26,818 nucleotides of DNA, taken from NCBI GenBank assembly GCA_015680685.1, contig MNCI01001408.1:64001-90818 (forward strand), in the 5' to 3' direction. This document shows, one piece after another, positions 10,076 to 19,223 of the stretch. Made by a program: the position numbers and the translations under genes. The DNA comes from Gnetum montanum (taxonomy: Eukaryota > Streptophyta > Gnetopsida > Gnetales > Gnetaceae). How positions within the stretch are numbered: position 1 is the first letter of the stretch; every line of letters starts with the position of its first letter. Under the pieces are notes generated by a model. That model saw nothing but the letters and a program-made list of their open reading frames with translations, was not told the DNA's origin and did no database searches.

Positions 10076-10189
10076 GCGTTAGCTCGTGTGGTGATTTGCC
10101 ATGCAGAAGGTAAGTTTTAATGTTATCGTATCACTCTAGCGTTCTATCCGTGAGCAGTGAAGATATTTGCACCGTCTAAATGACAAGAT

Positions 10190-10685
10190 CTGCACACTCT
10201 GTCATTAAGGCAGGACAAGTGTCAAACAGATGCGGTGGCACATTCAATGCTAATGTAGCCAGTGCATCGGCTAGCGTGTGGTCATTTCAGGGCACGTGTT
10301 GGACATCGGTTGTTCTAAACTGCTTCAGAAGATCTTTAGCCATATCACAGTAGGGCTGTAAATGTACAGCCTTGCACGCGTAGACTCCTGTGATTTGATT
10401 TATCATGAGCATCGAATCGTCCCTAATCGCTAGGTGTTGAACATTAAGCTCTCTGACTGTTGATAGTCCCCTGAGGAGCCCCTCATATTCTGCCACGTTG
10501 TTCGTATAGGGGAAGGTCAAGCGGTAGGTGTGCAGATGTACATCCTCAAGTGACAACGTAATGACCGTGGCAGCACTGCCGCCTCTAGTGGTTGAAGCTC
10601 CATCAAAATGTAACGTTGCTTCAAGGCCTGTTAGAATAGGGCTTAGACTATGTACATGTTTGTCGGGAAATTTAGGCTCTATCAT
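10190..10685 (-). pseudogene. Element B archaeal-type RNase H (aRNH)
   Basis: A second RNase H domain, acquired by Tat-lineage elements in addition to the degenerate one fused to RT. The four catalytic acids of the family are visible: LHFDGAS (D), NNVAEYEG (E), IRDDSM (D, usually GDS) and LADALA (D). It follows RT-RNase H in the same frame after a TAG at 10689-10691, with a further TGA at 10287-10289. Both stops are one C-to-T step from sense codons. With the first RNase H degenerate, this domain would probably have supplied the hybrid-cleaving activity. Confidence 0.88.
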
Positions 10686-10688
10686 CGC

Positions 10689-12371
10689 CTAACTGTCAAT
10701 AGGTGATGTTATTAGTTGGTCAGCTATCGCTTGGCCTTTCGTAGAAGATTGACCAATGTGATGCAAATCGAATTCTGCCGTGATAGCTTTCCAACAAGCT
10801 ATCCTAATACTTTCATATAGGTTGTGCGTAATAGCTCTAAGGATGTTATTCTTGCAGATTATATTGACTTTGCTACGGAAGAGATAGTGTTTACACTTTT
10901 TGAGCGTAAACCCTAGTGCTAAACAATTACCCTCTACTTCATTATACCTCGTTTCATACACACATAGAGCATGACTCAAGTAGTAGATGGGTACTTCTGA
11001 CCCATCATCTCTCTTTTGATAGAGTAATGCAGCTAGGGCTATGTCTGAGGTTGCGAGGTAAATGTAGAACGGTTGATCCCTTTGTGGCAGGAATACTATT
11101 GGTAAGCATTGAAGTTCTTGTTTCAAGCTGTCAAACGCACGTTGACAATTGTCTGTCCATTCGAAATTAACCTCCTTTTTAAGCAGATGCTGCATAGGGT
11201 GTAATTTATCCGTTAATCTCGAGATGAACCACCTGATAAACTGTAATCGCCCTTGCAATTTGCGTAATTGCTTGAGATTTGTAGGGGGTGTCAATTCAAC
11301 AATAGCCTTGACCTTATCAGGGTCTACTCGTATGCCAGTTTCTGACACCACAAACCCCAGCATGTGCTCAATTTTGACTCCGAATATGCACTTCTTTGGG
11401 TTGAGCTGGAGGTCGTATTTAGAGCATCTTTTAAGGACTAACTCCAGATCCTCTGAATGATTTTCTGACCTTACATACTTAACAGCTATATCGTCAACAT
11501 AATCATTCAGTCTTCCTAAGAGGTAATCACTAAAGATGTACATCATAGCTTGTTGATACATAGCTCTAGCATTTTTTAAACCAAAAGGCATCATAGTGTA
11601 ACAAAAGGTCCCCCAAGGTGTCATGAATGCTGTTGTCAGCTGGTGTTTTGGGTTGATGCGAATCTGATTATAGCCTAAAAAGTCATCCATGAAGGATAAA
11701 AGTGCATGCCTAGTGGTTGTATCTACTAGTTGGTCGATACTCGGTAGCAGGAAATTGTCTTTGATTGTGGCTTTGTTCAAGTCCCGGAAGTCTATGCAGA
11801 TGCATATCCCTCCAATGTTCTTAGAGACAACTACAATGTTAGATACCTAGTCTGAGTAATCAACCACCCAGATGAAACTAGCTTGGTACAGTTTAGTGAT
11901 CTCATCACATACTACTAACGCGACTTCTAGCTTAATTTTCTATGCTTTTTGTCTAATTTCTTTAATATGGGGGTTTAGAATTATGTTGTGTTGTATTAGC
12001 CTTGGATCTAGTCTCGGCATATCTTCATATGACCATGCGAATACTGTGACATTATTCTGGAGCACCTATTTTATATTGTCATGTGCCTATTGGTCCAATA
12101 AAGAACTAACCTTAAGAGTTTTGTTCTCACCTTTATGCATAACCACAGGGACCTCGTCGAGGGGGTCTTCAGTTACATCTCTAGCCTCCAGATCTAGTGT
12201 GCGCGTTGATTGTTCTGGCCAGTCTAGAGACGTTTCCAACATAGCTATGGTTGCGTCATTGAGGGAAAGGTTAGTTTCTACTAGTGTGAGATCAAATTGT
12301 CTAACGATTCTCCCATGTGGGCTTGTTAAGGCTAGGGGTGCAGATAAAGTTGCGTCCATTTGCCAACTATC
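10689..12371 (-). pseudogene. Element B reverse transcriptase and RNase H
   Basis: RNA-directed DNA polymerase of the element. Motifs in order: FRDLNKATIKDN, TPWGTFCYTMMPFGLKN, the catalytic YVDD at 11490-11501 and LNPKKCIFG, then a connection and an RNase H-like domain (PFYIYLATS, PIYYLSHAL) lacking clear catalytic acids, as is typical of Tat elements. The N-terminal part (12371-12090) is the variable pre-RT region with DLEARDVTEDPLDEVP. Stops include TAG at 11847-11849, where a Trp is expected (element A has Trp). The exon start at 12371 is set by a strong 3' splice site directly before GATAGTTGG. Confidence 0.92.
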
Positions 12372-12405
12372 CTGCAAAATTGCCAAATATGAAAGTGATA
12401 AGGAA
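12372..12405 (-). promoter_or_regulatory. Candidate 3' splice site of an Ogre-type pol intron
   Basis: The minus strand reads TTATCACTTTCATATTTGGC then AATTTTGCAG, a pyrimidine-rich tract ending in CAG, directly before the conserved pre-RT coding region. Ogre elements are known to have an intron between protease and RT, so this is the expected place. The matching donor near the end of the protease frame is less clear; GTATTT at 17500-17495 is one candidate. Element A has a similar tract ending at about 4310. Confidence 0.55.
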
Positions 12406-12833
12406 AATGCTAAGTTAAATGCTGCAAGTATTAGCGTATGACGCTTGGTGTAGTTTGAAAAGGTATGGTATGACATTGTCGAGCGTGAAGAGCTAACTAA
12501 ATTTTGGATACCATGAACAACTTGTAATTAATGTGACCCAATTACAAAGTGATAAGGTGTAGTAGTTTAAGGTTGTTTCGGACCGTAATGCATGCAATAT
12601 CTGCTGCATTAATGCCCTGATCTTCAGGTTCCAACTCATGCTGACACCAGCGTTTGGGTAAGTCCCGCTTTAATCAAGCATCAAGTCGGTTAGTCTTGCA
12701 TGATATAAGTAGGTAGTTCTTATCAAAAACAGGCTGTTGGCTATTACGAATTCGAATTCAGCTGTTGCAGAGAGAGAGAGAAAGAGCAAAAGATAACAGT
12801 GCGTTATTTGTCAAGGTTTACAGAACTATAACT
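12406..12833 (+). promoter_or_regulatory. Putative promoter and 5' leader of the antisense gene
   Basis: Non-coding stretch upstream of the first ATG of the antisense gene. TATAA occurs at 12704-12708 in context CATGATATAAGTAGG, and a GA-rich run (12768-12786) lies in the putative leader. It also overlaps the 3' end of the presumed pol intron on the other strand. Promoter status is inferred from position and motif only. Confidence 0.35.
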
Positions 12834-12952
12834 ATGGCACCGAAGGTGAGAGGAAAGAATGCCAAATTGGTGAAAATCGATGAAGTGCAAGGGAGTCTGC
12901 AGCATGCTTCGCAGGTGTTGGTCGAAGTACGAGATGTTACTCCCCTGAATCG
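12834..12952 (+). pseudogene. Antisense gene exon 1 (basic N-terminus)
   Basis: Starts MAPKVRGKNAKLVKIDEV and runs 39 codons plus two bases to a CG|GTAGGC donor. Without splicing it would stop immediately after (TAG at 12954). Splicing to 13251 completes an Arg codon and enters the frame of exon 2 without a stop, which supports the intron at 12953-13250. An in-frame ATG at 12765 lies further up, but the 12834 ATG follows the GA-rich stretch and is preferred. No domain is recognised. Confidence 0.6.
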
Positions 12953-13250
12953 GTAGGCCATCTCTCACTTATTCGCATTGCTTTCGGTGATATATTTTTT
13001 TTATTCTTTTGAGTTATCTGCATAAATTAGATTTTTGGGATATAGACCTTGTATTAAAACAAGGGTTTAGATAGTGGTATTGTGTCTATCGCCATTGTCT
13101 GAGACAAACCTTGCACTGTTGCATGGGTTTAAGCGATTTTGGCTGCATGGCTAAAGCGTAATTTGTAGTTTTCCTATAGTTTTCCTAAGCATGCAATGAA
13201 ATCTAGATTTAGTCTTTTGTTTAATGGTAACGTGTTTATATTCTATACAG

Positions 13251-14065
13251 TATAATGGTGAAACCTGTCCTAATTATTTTGGACATAGTCGGGGTTTTAT
13301 GTTGTATAAACCCTCTCGCAGCTAATGTTCCTCCCCCTCAGACTCATTTACAGGGGAAAGCAATATGGTTCCGGAAGGGTTCGCTGGAGTTCTTGCAGTT
13401 CTTGTTGCGTAACTACAGCACCATCGTCTGGTCGCATTTTCCAGGTGATGTGGCTGCAACCATTTTGGAAAATTTGTTAGTCAGTTCTACACAAGGCATT
13501 TTGGCTTTCCTGACAGATGGAGCTATTGATACTGGTCGACTTCAAGACCGTGAACTTAGCGCCAAAGGATTGAGGCATTTAAGTTGGATCTGGGAGATGC
13601 CCAGATTTAGCTGTTATCATGACTATAACACTTTGTTCGTAGCCCTTCATGTCTCAACTTACTTTCATAATCCACCGGGCACGGTGTATTACTCAGGCGG
13701 GTAAGTCGTTTTACTTGCAGTGATGTTAATATGTTTTCTAATATTTGAACTTGTAGAGCGTAGGATAGTAATGCGCTATATGATACAGGTTCTTCATCAA
13801 CGAAAATAGGTTATTGGGCAATAATGATACATTGTCCCTGATTAAAAGGGCGATAAATGAGTTTACGTCTACTAGCAACGTATGCGCCGGTGTCATGGGG
13901 TAAATGGCTTTCGAGATTCCTGAATATCCCATCCGTTACTCTGATTCTTTCAAGAATTGTCAGAGCCTTGGATGGTTGCATGAGAAATGACCTTTGAACC
14001 TGCCCCTCACCCTCGCGGACGTGCAAAGGAAGCTTCCTCCATTTCCTTTGCCATTCGACCCTAGT
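13251..14065 (+). pseudogene. Antisense gene exons 2-3: NIF/FCP1-like HAD domain
   Basis: Resembles the NLI-interacting-factor/FCP1-like HAD phosphatases, which dephosphorylate proteins such as the RNA polymerase II CTD. Matching features in order: LIILDIVGVLC (motif I), a RKGSLEFLQFLLRNYSTIVWS block (K/RPGL..FL..L....VWS in the family), TDGAIDTGRLQ, LSAKGLRHLSWIW, and NTLFVALHVSTYFHNPPGTV where the family has NTLL.DDSP....NPP.T. The first motif-I Asp is kept, but the second acidic position is Val and the DD of the fourth motif is AL, so catalysis is unlikely. Intron 13701-13788 keeps phase. Exon 3 has TAA at 13901 and TGA at 13988. Its donor is GTAAGG (14064) or GTTTCA (14069). Confidence 0.65.
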
Positions 14066-14153
14066 AAGGTTTCATCGTTACAATTAGTTACAGGATATTA
14101 TTGTTTGAAATGTTGTATAACATTGTCTTTGCTATCTTGACTTGTGTTATAAG

Positions 14154-15202
14154 TTAGGGAATCTCGGGAAGTTACCATCATGATTTCCGGCCACGAGGCG
14201 AATACCCTCCTCTTCTGTTATGGCAACATAAAGGAAGCACAATGCTGGCTCGGCCACGTAGCGGCCCCAACTACGTTGGTTACTAAGTTGCAGAGGCGAG
14301 GCTAATGCATTTTTTCTTGGCTGTAACTCTCGATGTCCCCGCAAGTGAAATGCTAACCCTGGTTAACTCCTTCAGCGAGGGGGCTTAACGTTTTTGCATG
14401 CACGTTCGTAACGTGCGTGTACATTTTGACATTGATGCTCAGCTATTTACTAATCTTTTCGGTGTCCCCTCCGATGGTCTTCCCATAGAAGAAAAGTCGA
14501 GGAGAAGTTTCAAATGTCAGGAAGAGCTGGAGGAGTGGATGGGGACTAAGAAAGACATGAAGGGGATTCCTTGTGAAAAGATCGAGTTGGAGGTTTCCAA
14601 GACCATTTATCCCCTCTTCCGAGCTTGGGCCTTCCCCAGAACACTTTTGCAGGGGAAGTTCTTCACCATAGAATAGGCCCGTATCATGCGAGAGGTGATA
14701 GAGGAAGGGACCCAATTCGACTGGGCGAGCTATTTTACCGAAGGATTACGCACTAAAATGATCAGGCTCCGCCAAAAGCTCGAGTCCCGTTTCAGTGTGC
14801 ACTTTACCTTTTTCATAGCTTGCCTCCGGTGTTTTGCCAAATTTTTGGTGGTCCAAAGGAATGGGGTTTGGGTGCAACAGGATCGAGACCAGTTATCCAA
14901 ACCCTGGATCTCCCACCTCTTCGGCACTACCCGGTCACAGAATCCTCTGGAGGGAATTGGGAAGTCGCTTTCTATAATGACTACGAATGTGGCAGCACCT
15001 CGAACACGAGGCTCTGACAGCATAGGTGGGGTGCTTCCCTCTTATACCAATGATGCATCACGGGGAAAATGCCTAGCGGCAAAAATAGTAGACGCCTCGA
15101 TTCAACGAAAAAGGCCTCGTCTAACCGAGGCACTTGTGGAGCCAGCAGGTGGCACGGGCAGAACTGTACAGGTCAGGTTTCAGAGGAGTAAACTTCCACC
15201 TG
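14154..15202 (+). pseudogene. Antisense gene exon 4: transposon-protein-like domain
   Basis: From about 14284 one frame runs to about 15200, broken by TAA 14284, TAA 14386 and TAG 14674. It contains VRNVRVHFDIDAQLFTNLFG, then LEEWMGTKKDMKGIP, then MREVIEEGTQFDWASYF. The pattern (V.V.FD...I...LGVP, later R..I..G..ID) resembles the 'putative plant transposon protein' family that recurs in plant retroelement ORFs. This is a tentative match by eye. The first 130 nt are ambiguous: another frame gives ANTLLFCYGNIKEAQCWLGH, so a frameshift near 14300 is possible. The 3' end is either GTTTCA (15177) or GTAAGG (15203). Confidence 0.5.
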
Positions 15203-15302
15203 GTAAGGAAGAGGATACAGTAAAAGTTATAGTAATTGTTGTATTATGCAACTTATTCAAGGTATTTTGAATTGTTTAAGTGTATTATATGGTATAAACA
15301 AG

Positions 15303-15659
15303 GAGACCTATAGGGCGGTTGACCCCTGAAACAGGGGTAGTGGTGTTACAGTATGGGGAAGGGGCCCCAGTTATTAGAGTGAGTGATGCATAGACCCTTG
15401 CACGTAAAGAGAGAGTGGAGGCAGAGAACGTTGATGCACTTCCCACTGGGACAGGAAGAGGTAATCAGTCTATTAAAATTTTTAAGAGATTTTTTTATTT
15501 GCCAAAATTTTTGACTTAATTATGCTATAGATGAATGAGGTGATTCCTCATCCACTATTGTAAACAGAGTGTGGGGCAAATTCCATGATAAATTTTCCTT
15601 TATGGAAGGTGTCGTCAGTGATATGATCGAGCGCTTAGAACACGTCGATCCTGGGGCTG
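15303..15659 (+). pseudogene. Antisense gene exons 5-6 (linker)
   Basis: Exon 5 (15303-15460) reads RPIGRLTPETGVVVLQYGEG with TAG at 15391 and ends GAAGAG|GTAATC. A 70-nt intron with a TATGCTATAG acceptor follows. Exon 6 (15531-15659) reads VWGKFHDKFSFMEGVV and then DMIERLEHVDPG, with TGA at 15536, and ends at a consensus GTATGT donor. The phases of introns 5 and 6 agree with the flanking exons. No known domain. Confidence 0.55.
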
Positions 15660-15738
15660 GTATGTTGCAGCTATCGTATGCTTATTTTGTTATAAGGTTA
15701 CAGTGCTTAATTACTTTTGACCTAATATTTGTCATCAG

Positions 15739-16556
15739 GAGCTCCTCGTCGATGGGACTCTACGGAGCCCATTGACCTGGACACCATCGAACCCTCATCG
15801 GAAGGAATGGTCGTGCCACGCAACATTTATGAAGAAATGTGTAAATGTGTGTTACGTTCAACCCGCTCCCTATGGGAAAGTCAGAATGTCAATGAAGACC
15901 TCTGGAAGAAGCTGCAGAGATCGGAGAAGGAAAGGATGTCTCTCACCAGAGAGGTCAGAGAGTTAAGGTTGCGATGTGAATTCCTGCAAGCTCGAGGAAC
16001 GGGTGAAGAGGACTGGTGGACAGCTGTCATTGACTACGCTTGCTACTGGACCATACTCAGAAACAGTGTACAAGCCAGTCGTGAATTGGTCGAGCAAAGG
16101 ATGCAGATGGAGCTCCTGGCCCAGAAGAATCATGACTGGAAGGACTTTTGTGCAAGTGTCCAAGAGTGGGGGTAGAAGCATAAAGATCATAAGCATCTGT
16201 ATAAGAGAGAAAGTATCACTTATCGTCAGCATTATCGAGATTCTGCCGTTGAAGCTCAATCCTTGCGATTGTTCCTCGATGTCATTGGTGTGTCTGAGGC
16301 CTTCGAGAAGTTTCAGGAGCAGGTGACGGTGAGCGCGTCCCTGGAAAGAGAAATTACTCTTCCTGGGGGAGAGACCACAGTCCCTACCTTCTTCCCCGAA
16401 CCACCTCAGTGGACTAGTGTGGAGAAGGGGAAGGTTAAGGCTGGAACTAATTTGGGGAATGGGGTTTGGTCTGAGTTGACCAAAAACGAGATTATGCAAC
16501 CTCTGTGGGTCAGCTTAGATCAACTCCCCTTTGCTACTGATGCAAGACCATCGTGA
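15739..16556 (+). pseudogene. Antisense gene exon 7: coiled coil
   Basis: The acceptor CATCAG at 15733-15738 joins exon 6 in phase. The frame starts APRRWDSTEPIDLDTIEPSS, followed by an LWKKLQRSEKERMSLTREV segment and RELRLRCEFLQ, a heptad-like charged helix suggesting a coiled coil, and a second helical stretch with RELVEQRMQMELLAQKNHDW. TAG at 16173 and TGA at 16554 interrupt it, and the frame is open between and after. The exon ends at a consensus GTAAGT donor (16557). Possible oligomerisation module; no family assigned. Confidence 0.6.
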
Positions 16557-16634
16557 GTAAGTTTTAGTGTTGTTGAATTTTAATTTTCTGAATTGTCCTA
16601 TCATAGCTTTTGTTTATATACTTGTTGTATGTAG

Positions 16635-16868
16635 TTACAAGAAACGAATGAAGAAGGTGGACAGGATGAGATGTACGTTCAGGAAGGAGAGCATAATGAC
16701 TCAGATCGTCACCTTGGGGAGCAAGTGTTAGTGGAAGAACCCTATAAAGATGATGTTCCTTATGAGGGAATACTTCCTAAAAGGGATGGCCCATATGAAG
16801 ACGATTTTCTAGGCTTAGAGGTAGAGTTAAGGGATACGGGAGACAATGGTGCTAGAGGGGATGCGTAA
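16635..16868 (+). pseudogene. Antisense gene exon 8: acidic C-terminal tail
   Basis: Joined in phase 0 after the 78-nt intron 16557-16634 (acceptor TATGTAG). Reads LQETNEEGGQDEMYVQEGEH, later EEPYKDDVPYEG and EDDFLGLEVEL, and ends GARGDA with TAA at 16866-16868. Strongly acidic and probably disordered. Confidence 0.55.
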
Positions 16869-17040
16869 TTATGATTATGCACGATTTTATTTATGAGATT
16901 GAACAAAGACAATATGAATTTTGGCATGATTAATCATGAAATTTTTTTTTTATTGTTTTTAATTTTATGTCTTTATTTATACAAAGCATAAATAGAATTA
17001 TTGAGGGTTTTGAGTAGGTGGCGTTATTGCGATCATTGGA
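16869..17040 (+). terminator. Putative 3' end / polyadenylation region of the antisense gene
   Basis: Very T-rich stretch (ATTTTTTTTTTATTG near 16940, TTTTAATTTTATGTC near 16956) followed by ATAAATAGAATT at 16988-16999. A T-rich element followed by an A-rich near-upstream signal is common at plant 3' ends. No coding sequence. Weak evidence. Confidence 0.3.
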
Positions 17041-17045
17041 TGGAG

Positions 17046-17285
17046 TTGCTAGTTTAAGGCCATTGCAGGCTATTACATAGTGTTTGCGTAAAATATAGAT
17101 GAATTTGCTAGTTTGAGGCCATCCTGGGCTGTTAAGTGTTTTTTTTTTTGCATAAAGATAGAAATCAGATATTTTAGTTTACGGCCATTTCGGGCCTTCG
17201 CCAATTTTAGGCCGTTGCTGGCCTTTACTAGTTTTAGGCCGTTGCAGGCCATTACTAGTTTTAGGCCGTTGCGGGCCATTTGCGT
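17046..17285. repeat. KLA-type 27-bp tandem array in the protease-RT spacer
   Basis: About six units. The last three (starting near 17199, 17226 and 17253) are exactly 27 nt apart and read like CTAGTTTTAGGCCGTTGC followed by GGGCCATTA. On the minus strand the unit encodes nine residues: ARNGLKLVM, ACNGLKLVK, ASNGLKLAK. Same family as the arrays at 8340-8885, 25440-25640 and 4010-4085. Confidence 0.8.
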
Positions 17286-17508
17286 ATGTCGGAGAATACA
17301 ATTGATAAAAGTGTGAATATTTGCGTAATTGTACTAATGTAACTAATAGGAGTTAAAAAGCATATATGGTGTAAACTAGGAAACATAAATGGCGTAATGG
17401 ATAGAAGACATAAATATATGTATACTAAACAAAACTGATAGTCAAAATTGATAAGCATAAATGGCAAAACTAGTGAAAGTGTAAAGATGCGCGTAAATAC
17501 CACGTAGG
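17286..17508 (-). other. AT-rich start of the presumed pol intron
   Basis: No coding signal beyond a short hydrophobic open frame that does not resemble a known protein. The protease reading frame ends in TGA at 17509-17511. A candidate splice donor, GTATTT, lies just below it at 17500-17495. The assignment as intron start rests on the acceptor at 12372 and on the known Ogre intron position. Confidence 0.35.
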
Positions 17509-18200
17509 TCAATCGCTAGCCCGTAATTGTTTTTTGATAACTTTTACGTTGAGTGGTGTATAAGGGTGAGGAGATCTATGACCTGACTCCTTCACATCAT
17601 CTTCTTCTCCCTGAAATGGTAGGTCAACCCAGGCTAGGCTGTCATTAGTCATTTCAACTGGTTCAATAATTTGGACATGGGTTTGATCTTTGGGCATTTC
17701 GATCTCTGAACCCCATTCTTCCTCGATGTTATTGACGGTTCTAGGAGTTACTTCATCACCATGTATCACTACCACTCCCCCTGCATAAGGTAGATGTATC
17801 TCTTAGTGTATCGGTGATGAAACTACCCTCAATTGGGCTAGCCAGGATCTCCCTAGAATCAGGTTGAAGCTAGGCATCTCCTTGATGACGATAAATGTGG
17901 CGTCTATTGGGAACTGGTCTCTTGCCACAAAATCAATATGTACCATCCCTTTAACTTGAACTCATGCCCCATTGAACAACTTTAGGCACGATGTCATCGT
18001 AGGAATGATCTGGTCGACCAGGCCCAACTTATCCACTATAGGATAAGGGATGACATTCGTAGCCACACCATCGTCAACGTGCACCCTCTAGATTCGATGT
18101 TGACCAACCCAGATGGTGATGAACATGGGCTCTGTTGTCACTCAACCTTTCTCAGGATCATCTTTGATGGATTCATCATGAAAGGTCAATGGGGTAGGTT
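17509..18200 (-). pseudogene. Element B aspartic protease
   Basis: Retroviral-type protease that would process Gag-Pol. Minus-strand frame: LTFHDES and PMFITIWVG near 18180-18120, then VHVDDGVATNVIP with the active-site Asp in a DDG context at 18067-18075 (families usually show D-S/T/N-G), and LILGRSWLA (the LGR.W flap-end motif) at about 17840-17870. An acidic tail with EEEWGSEIEMPKDQ follows. A TGA interrupts it near 17963. It is separated from RT by 5.1 kb, whereas most gypsy elements have them adjacent. Confidence 0.8.
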
Positions 18201-19145
18201 TAGGTCACTCAGCGCTGGGGGGAAACATGACAGCATGTATCGCTTCCTCTTCCGCTGGTAAGCTTTCATTCACAGGTATGGATGTCAGCATACGGACCAT
18301 AGCCTCACGATGCTTTTGAGATGTCATAAGAAAGTCATAGAGACTCAATGTTGTGTTCTTCTATTTTAGAGCCTGCTTGACTTGCATAAATGCGTCGAGG
18401 AGGTCCCGCTCTTAGCTGGGTGGCTTGTCGGCTCTTTCTTCTTCCATTCGCCCTAAGAGACAAATTTCCCAAGGCGAAATAGTATCAGTCGGAGGGTTTT
18501 ATTTCTTTCTGCCGAGAGGAGGTGGCTGTGTTTCTATACCTTTCTTGCCCAGGAGGTGCAGGCAAAGGTATAGAAGCTAGGGGTCTGGGCTTAGCAAACC
18601 CTAGCGTATAGCGGTCTTTGGTTGCGTTAATTGGCGTATCTCCTTCCCTTTTTTTATTGGATGGTAGTTGATGGTTTTGGTTAGAGGCTCACCCTTGCGT
18701 AAAAGGGGCAATTGGTGGTTTTTGTACCCTAAGGATAAAAGGCACCTTAGGAATAGCCGTGGGCATGGCCGCGGCTTTATTGTTAATGTGAGACTACGTT
18801 ATAGTTTGAGAGGGTGTCCAAATAACAAAGGGTGGCCTCGAGGCACTACTAACTACCAGTGAAGAACTTGCCCCCTGGGGTGAATTGATAGGTACACGTA
18901 GCACAAAGGGTTGCTTAGGCGGTGCCTTCCCCTCACTGTCTGTACTTACCATGTTGATGGTGTACGTTGCGTTATTTGCATTTAACGGATCTTTGTACAC
19001 GTGCATCATCTGGTTTTCAGGACGTGTTGGACTACTGCTATCTAATGTCAAAGAACCATCATCAATCATGCGTTGAATATCCTCGTTCAATGCCTAGCAG
19101 TAATCGGTGTCGTGACCACACAACTGGTGGTAGTCACAAAAACGG
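18201..19145 (-). pseudogene. Element B Gag tail with zinc-knuckle-like motif and pre-protease linker
   Basis: At 19097-19142 the minus strand encodes FCDYHQLCGHDTDYC, a C..H....CGH....C arrangement like the nucleic-acid-binding C/H box of Tat Gag proteins. The linker continues with LNEDIQRMIDDGSL (down to 18794) and then, in another frame, segments such as LYDFLMTSQKHREAMVRML near 18310 that match the region before protease in related elements. Multiple stops (first TAG at 19094-19096) and frame changes are present. Confidence 0.7.
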
Positions 19146-19223
19146 TCCAGCCTGAAAGACTTGGGGACTGGCGATTCGTTGGGTAGAGCTAAAGAAGGGT
19201 TCTTTAGTAATTCACAATGATGC

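Larger units (their letters stand above)
12834..16868 (+). pseudogene. Multi-exon antisense gene inside element B (decayed)
   Basis: About eight exons on the strand opposite to gag-pol, between protease and RT: 12834-12952, 13251-13700, 13789-~14065, ~14155-~15190, 15303-15460, 15531-15659, 15739-16556 and 16635-16868. Introns 1, 2, 5, 6 and 7 have GT-AG ends (GTAGGC, GTAAGT, GTAATC, GTATGT, GTAAGT) and join exons in one consistent phase; introns 3 and 4 are ambiguous. Nine in-frame stops (13901, 13988, 14284, 14386, 14674, 15391, 15536, 16173, 16554) are each one C-to-T from CAA, CAG or CGA. Order of parts: short basic start, NIF-like HAD domain, transposon-protein-like domain, linker, coiled coil, acidic tail. 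It is probably cargo of the retroelement or a captured chimeric host gene. I do not recognise the whole protein. Confidence 0.75.

Noticed and set aside
10916-12441. Plus-strand open frames opposite the RT (10916-11170, 11149-11460, 11872-12441)
   Set aside because: They mirror the strongly conserved minus-strand RT frame and have no recognisable domain or splice structure.
14443-15023. Minus-strand open frames opposite exon 4 of the antisense gene
   Set aside because: They could have been a pol continuation between protease and RT, but show no retroelement motif. The plus-strand frame has family-like patterns and splice sites in phase.
18079-18261. Plus-strand open frame opposite the protease
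   Set aside because: Shadow of the protease frame; no independent support.
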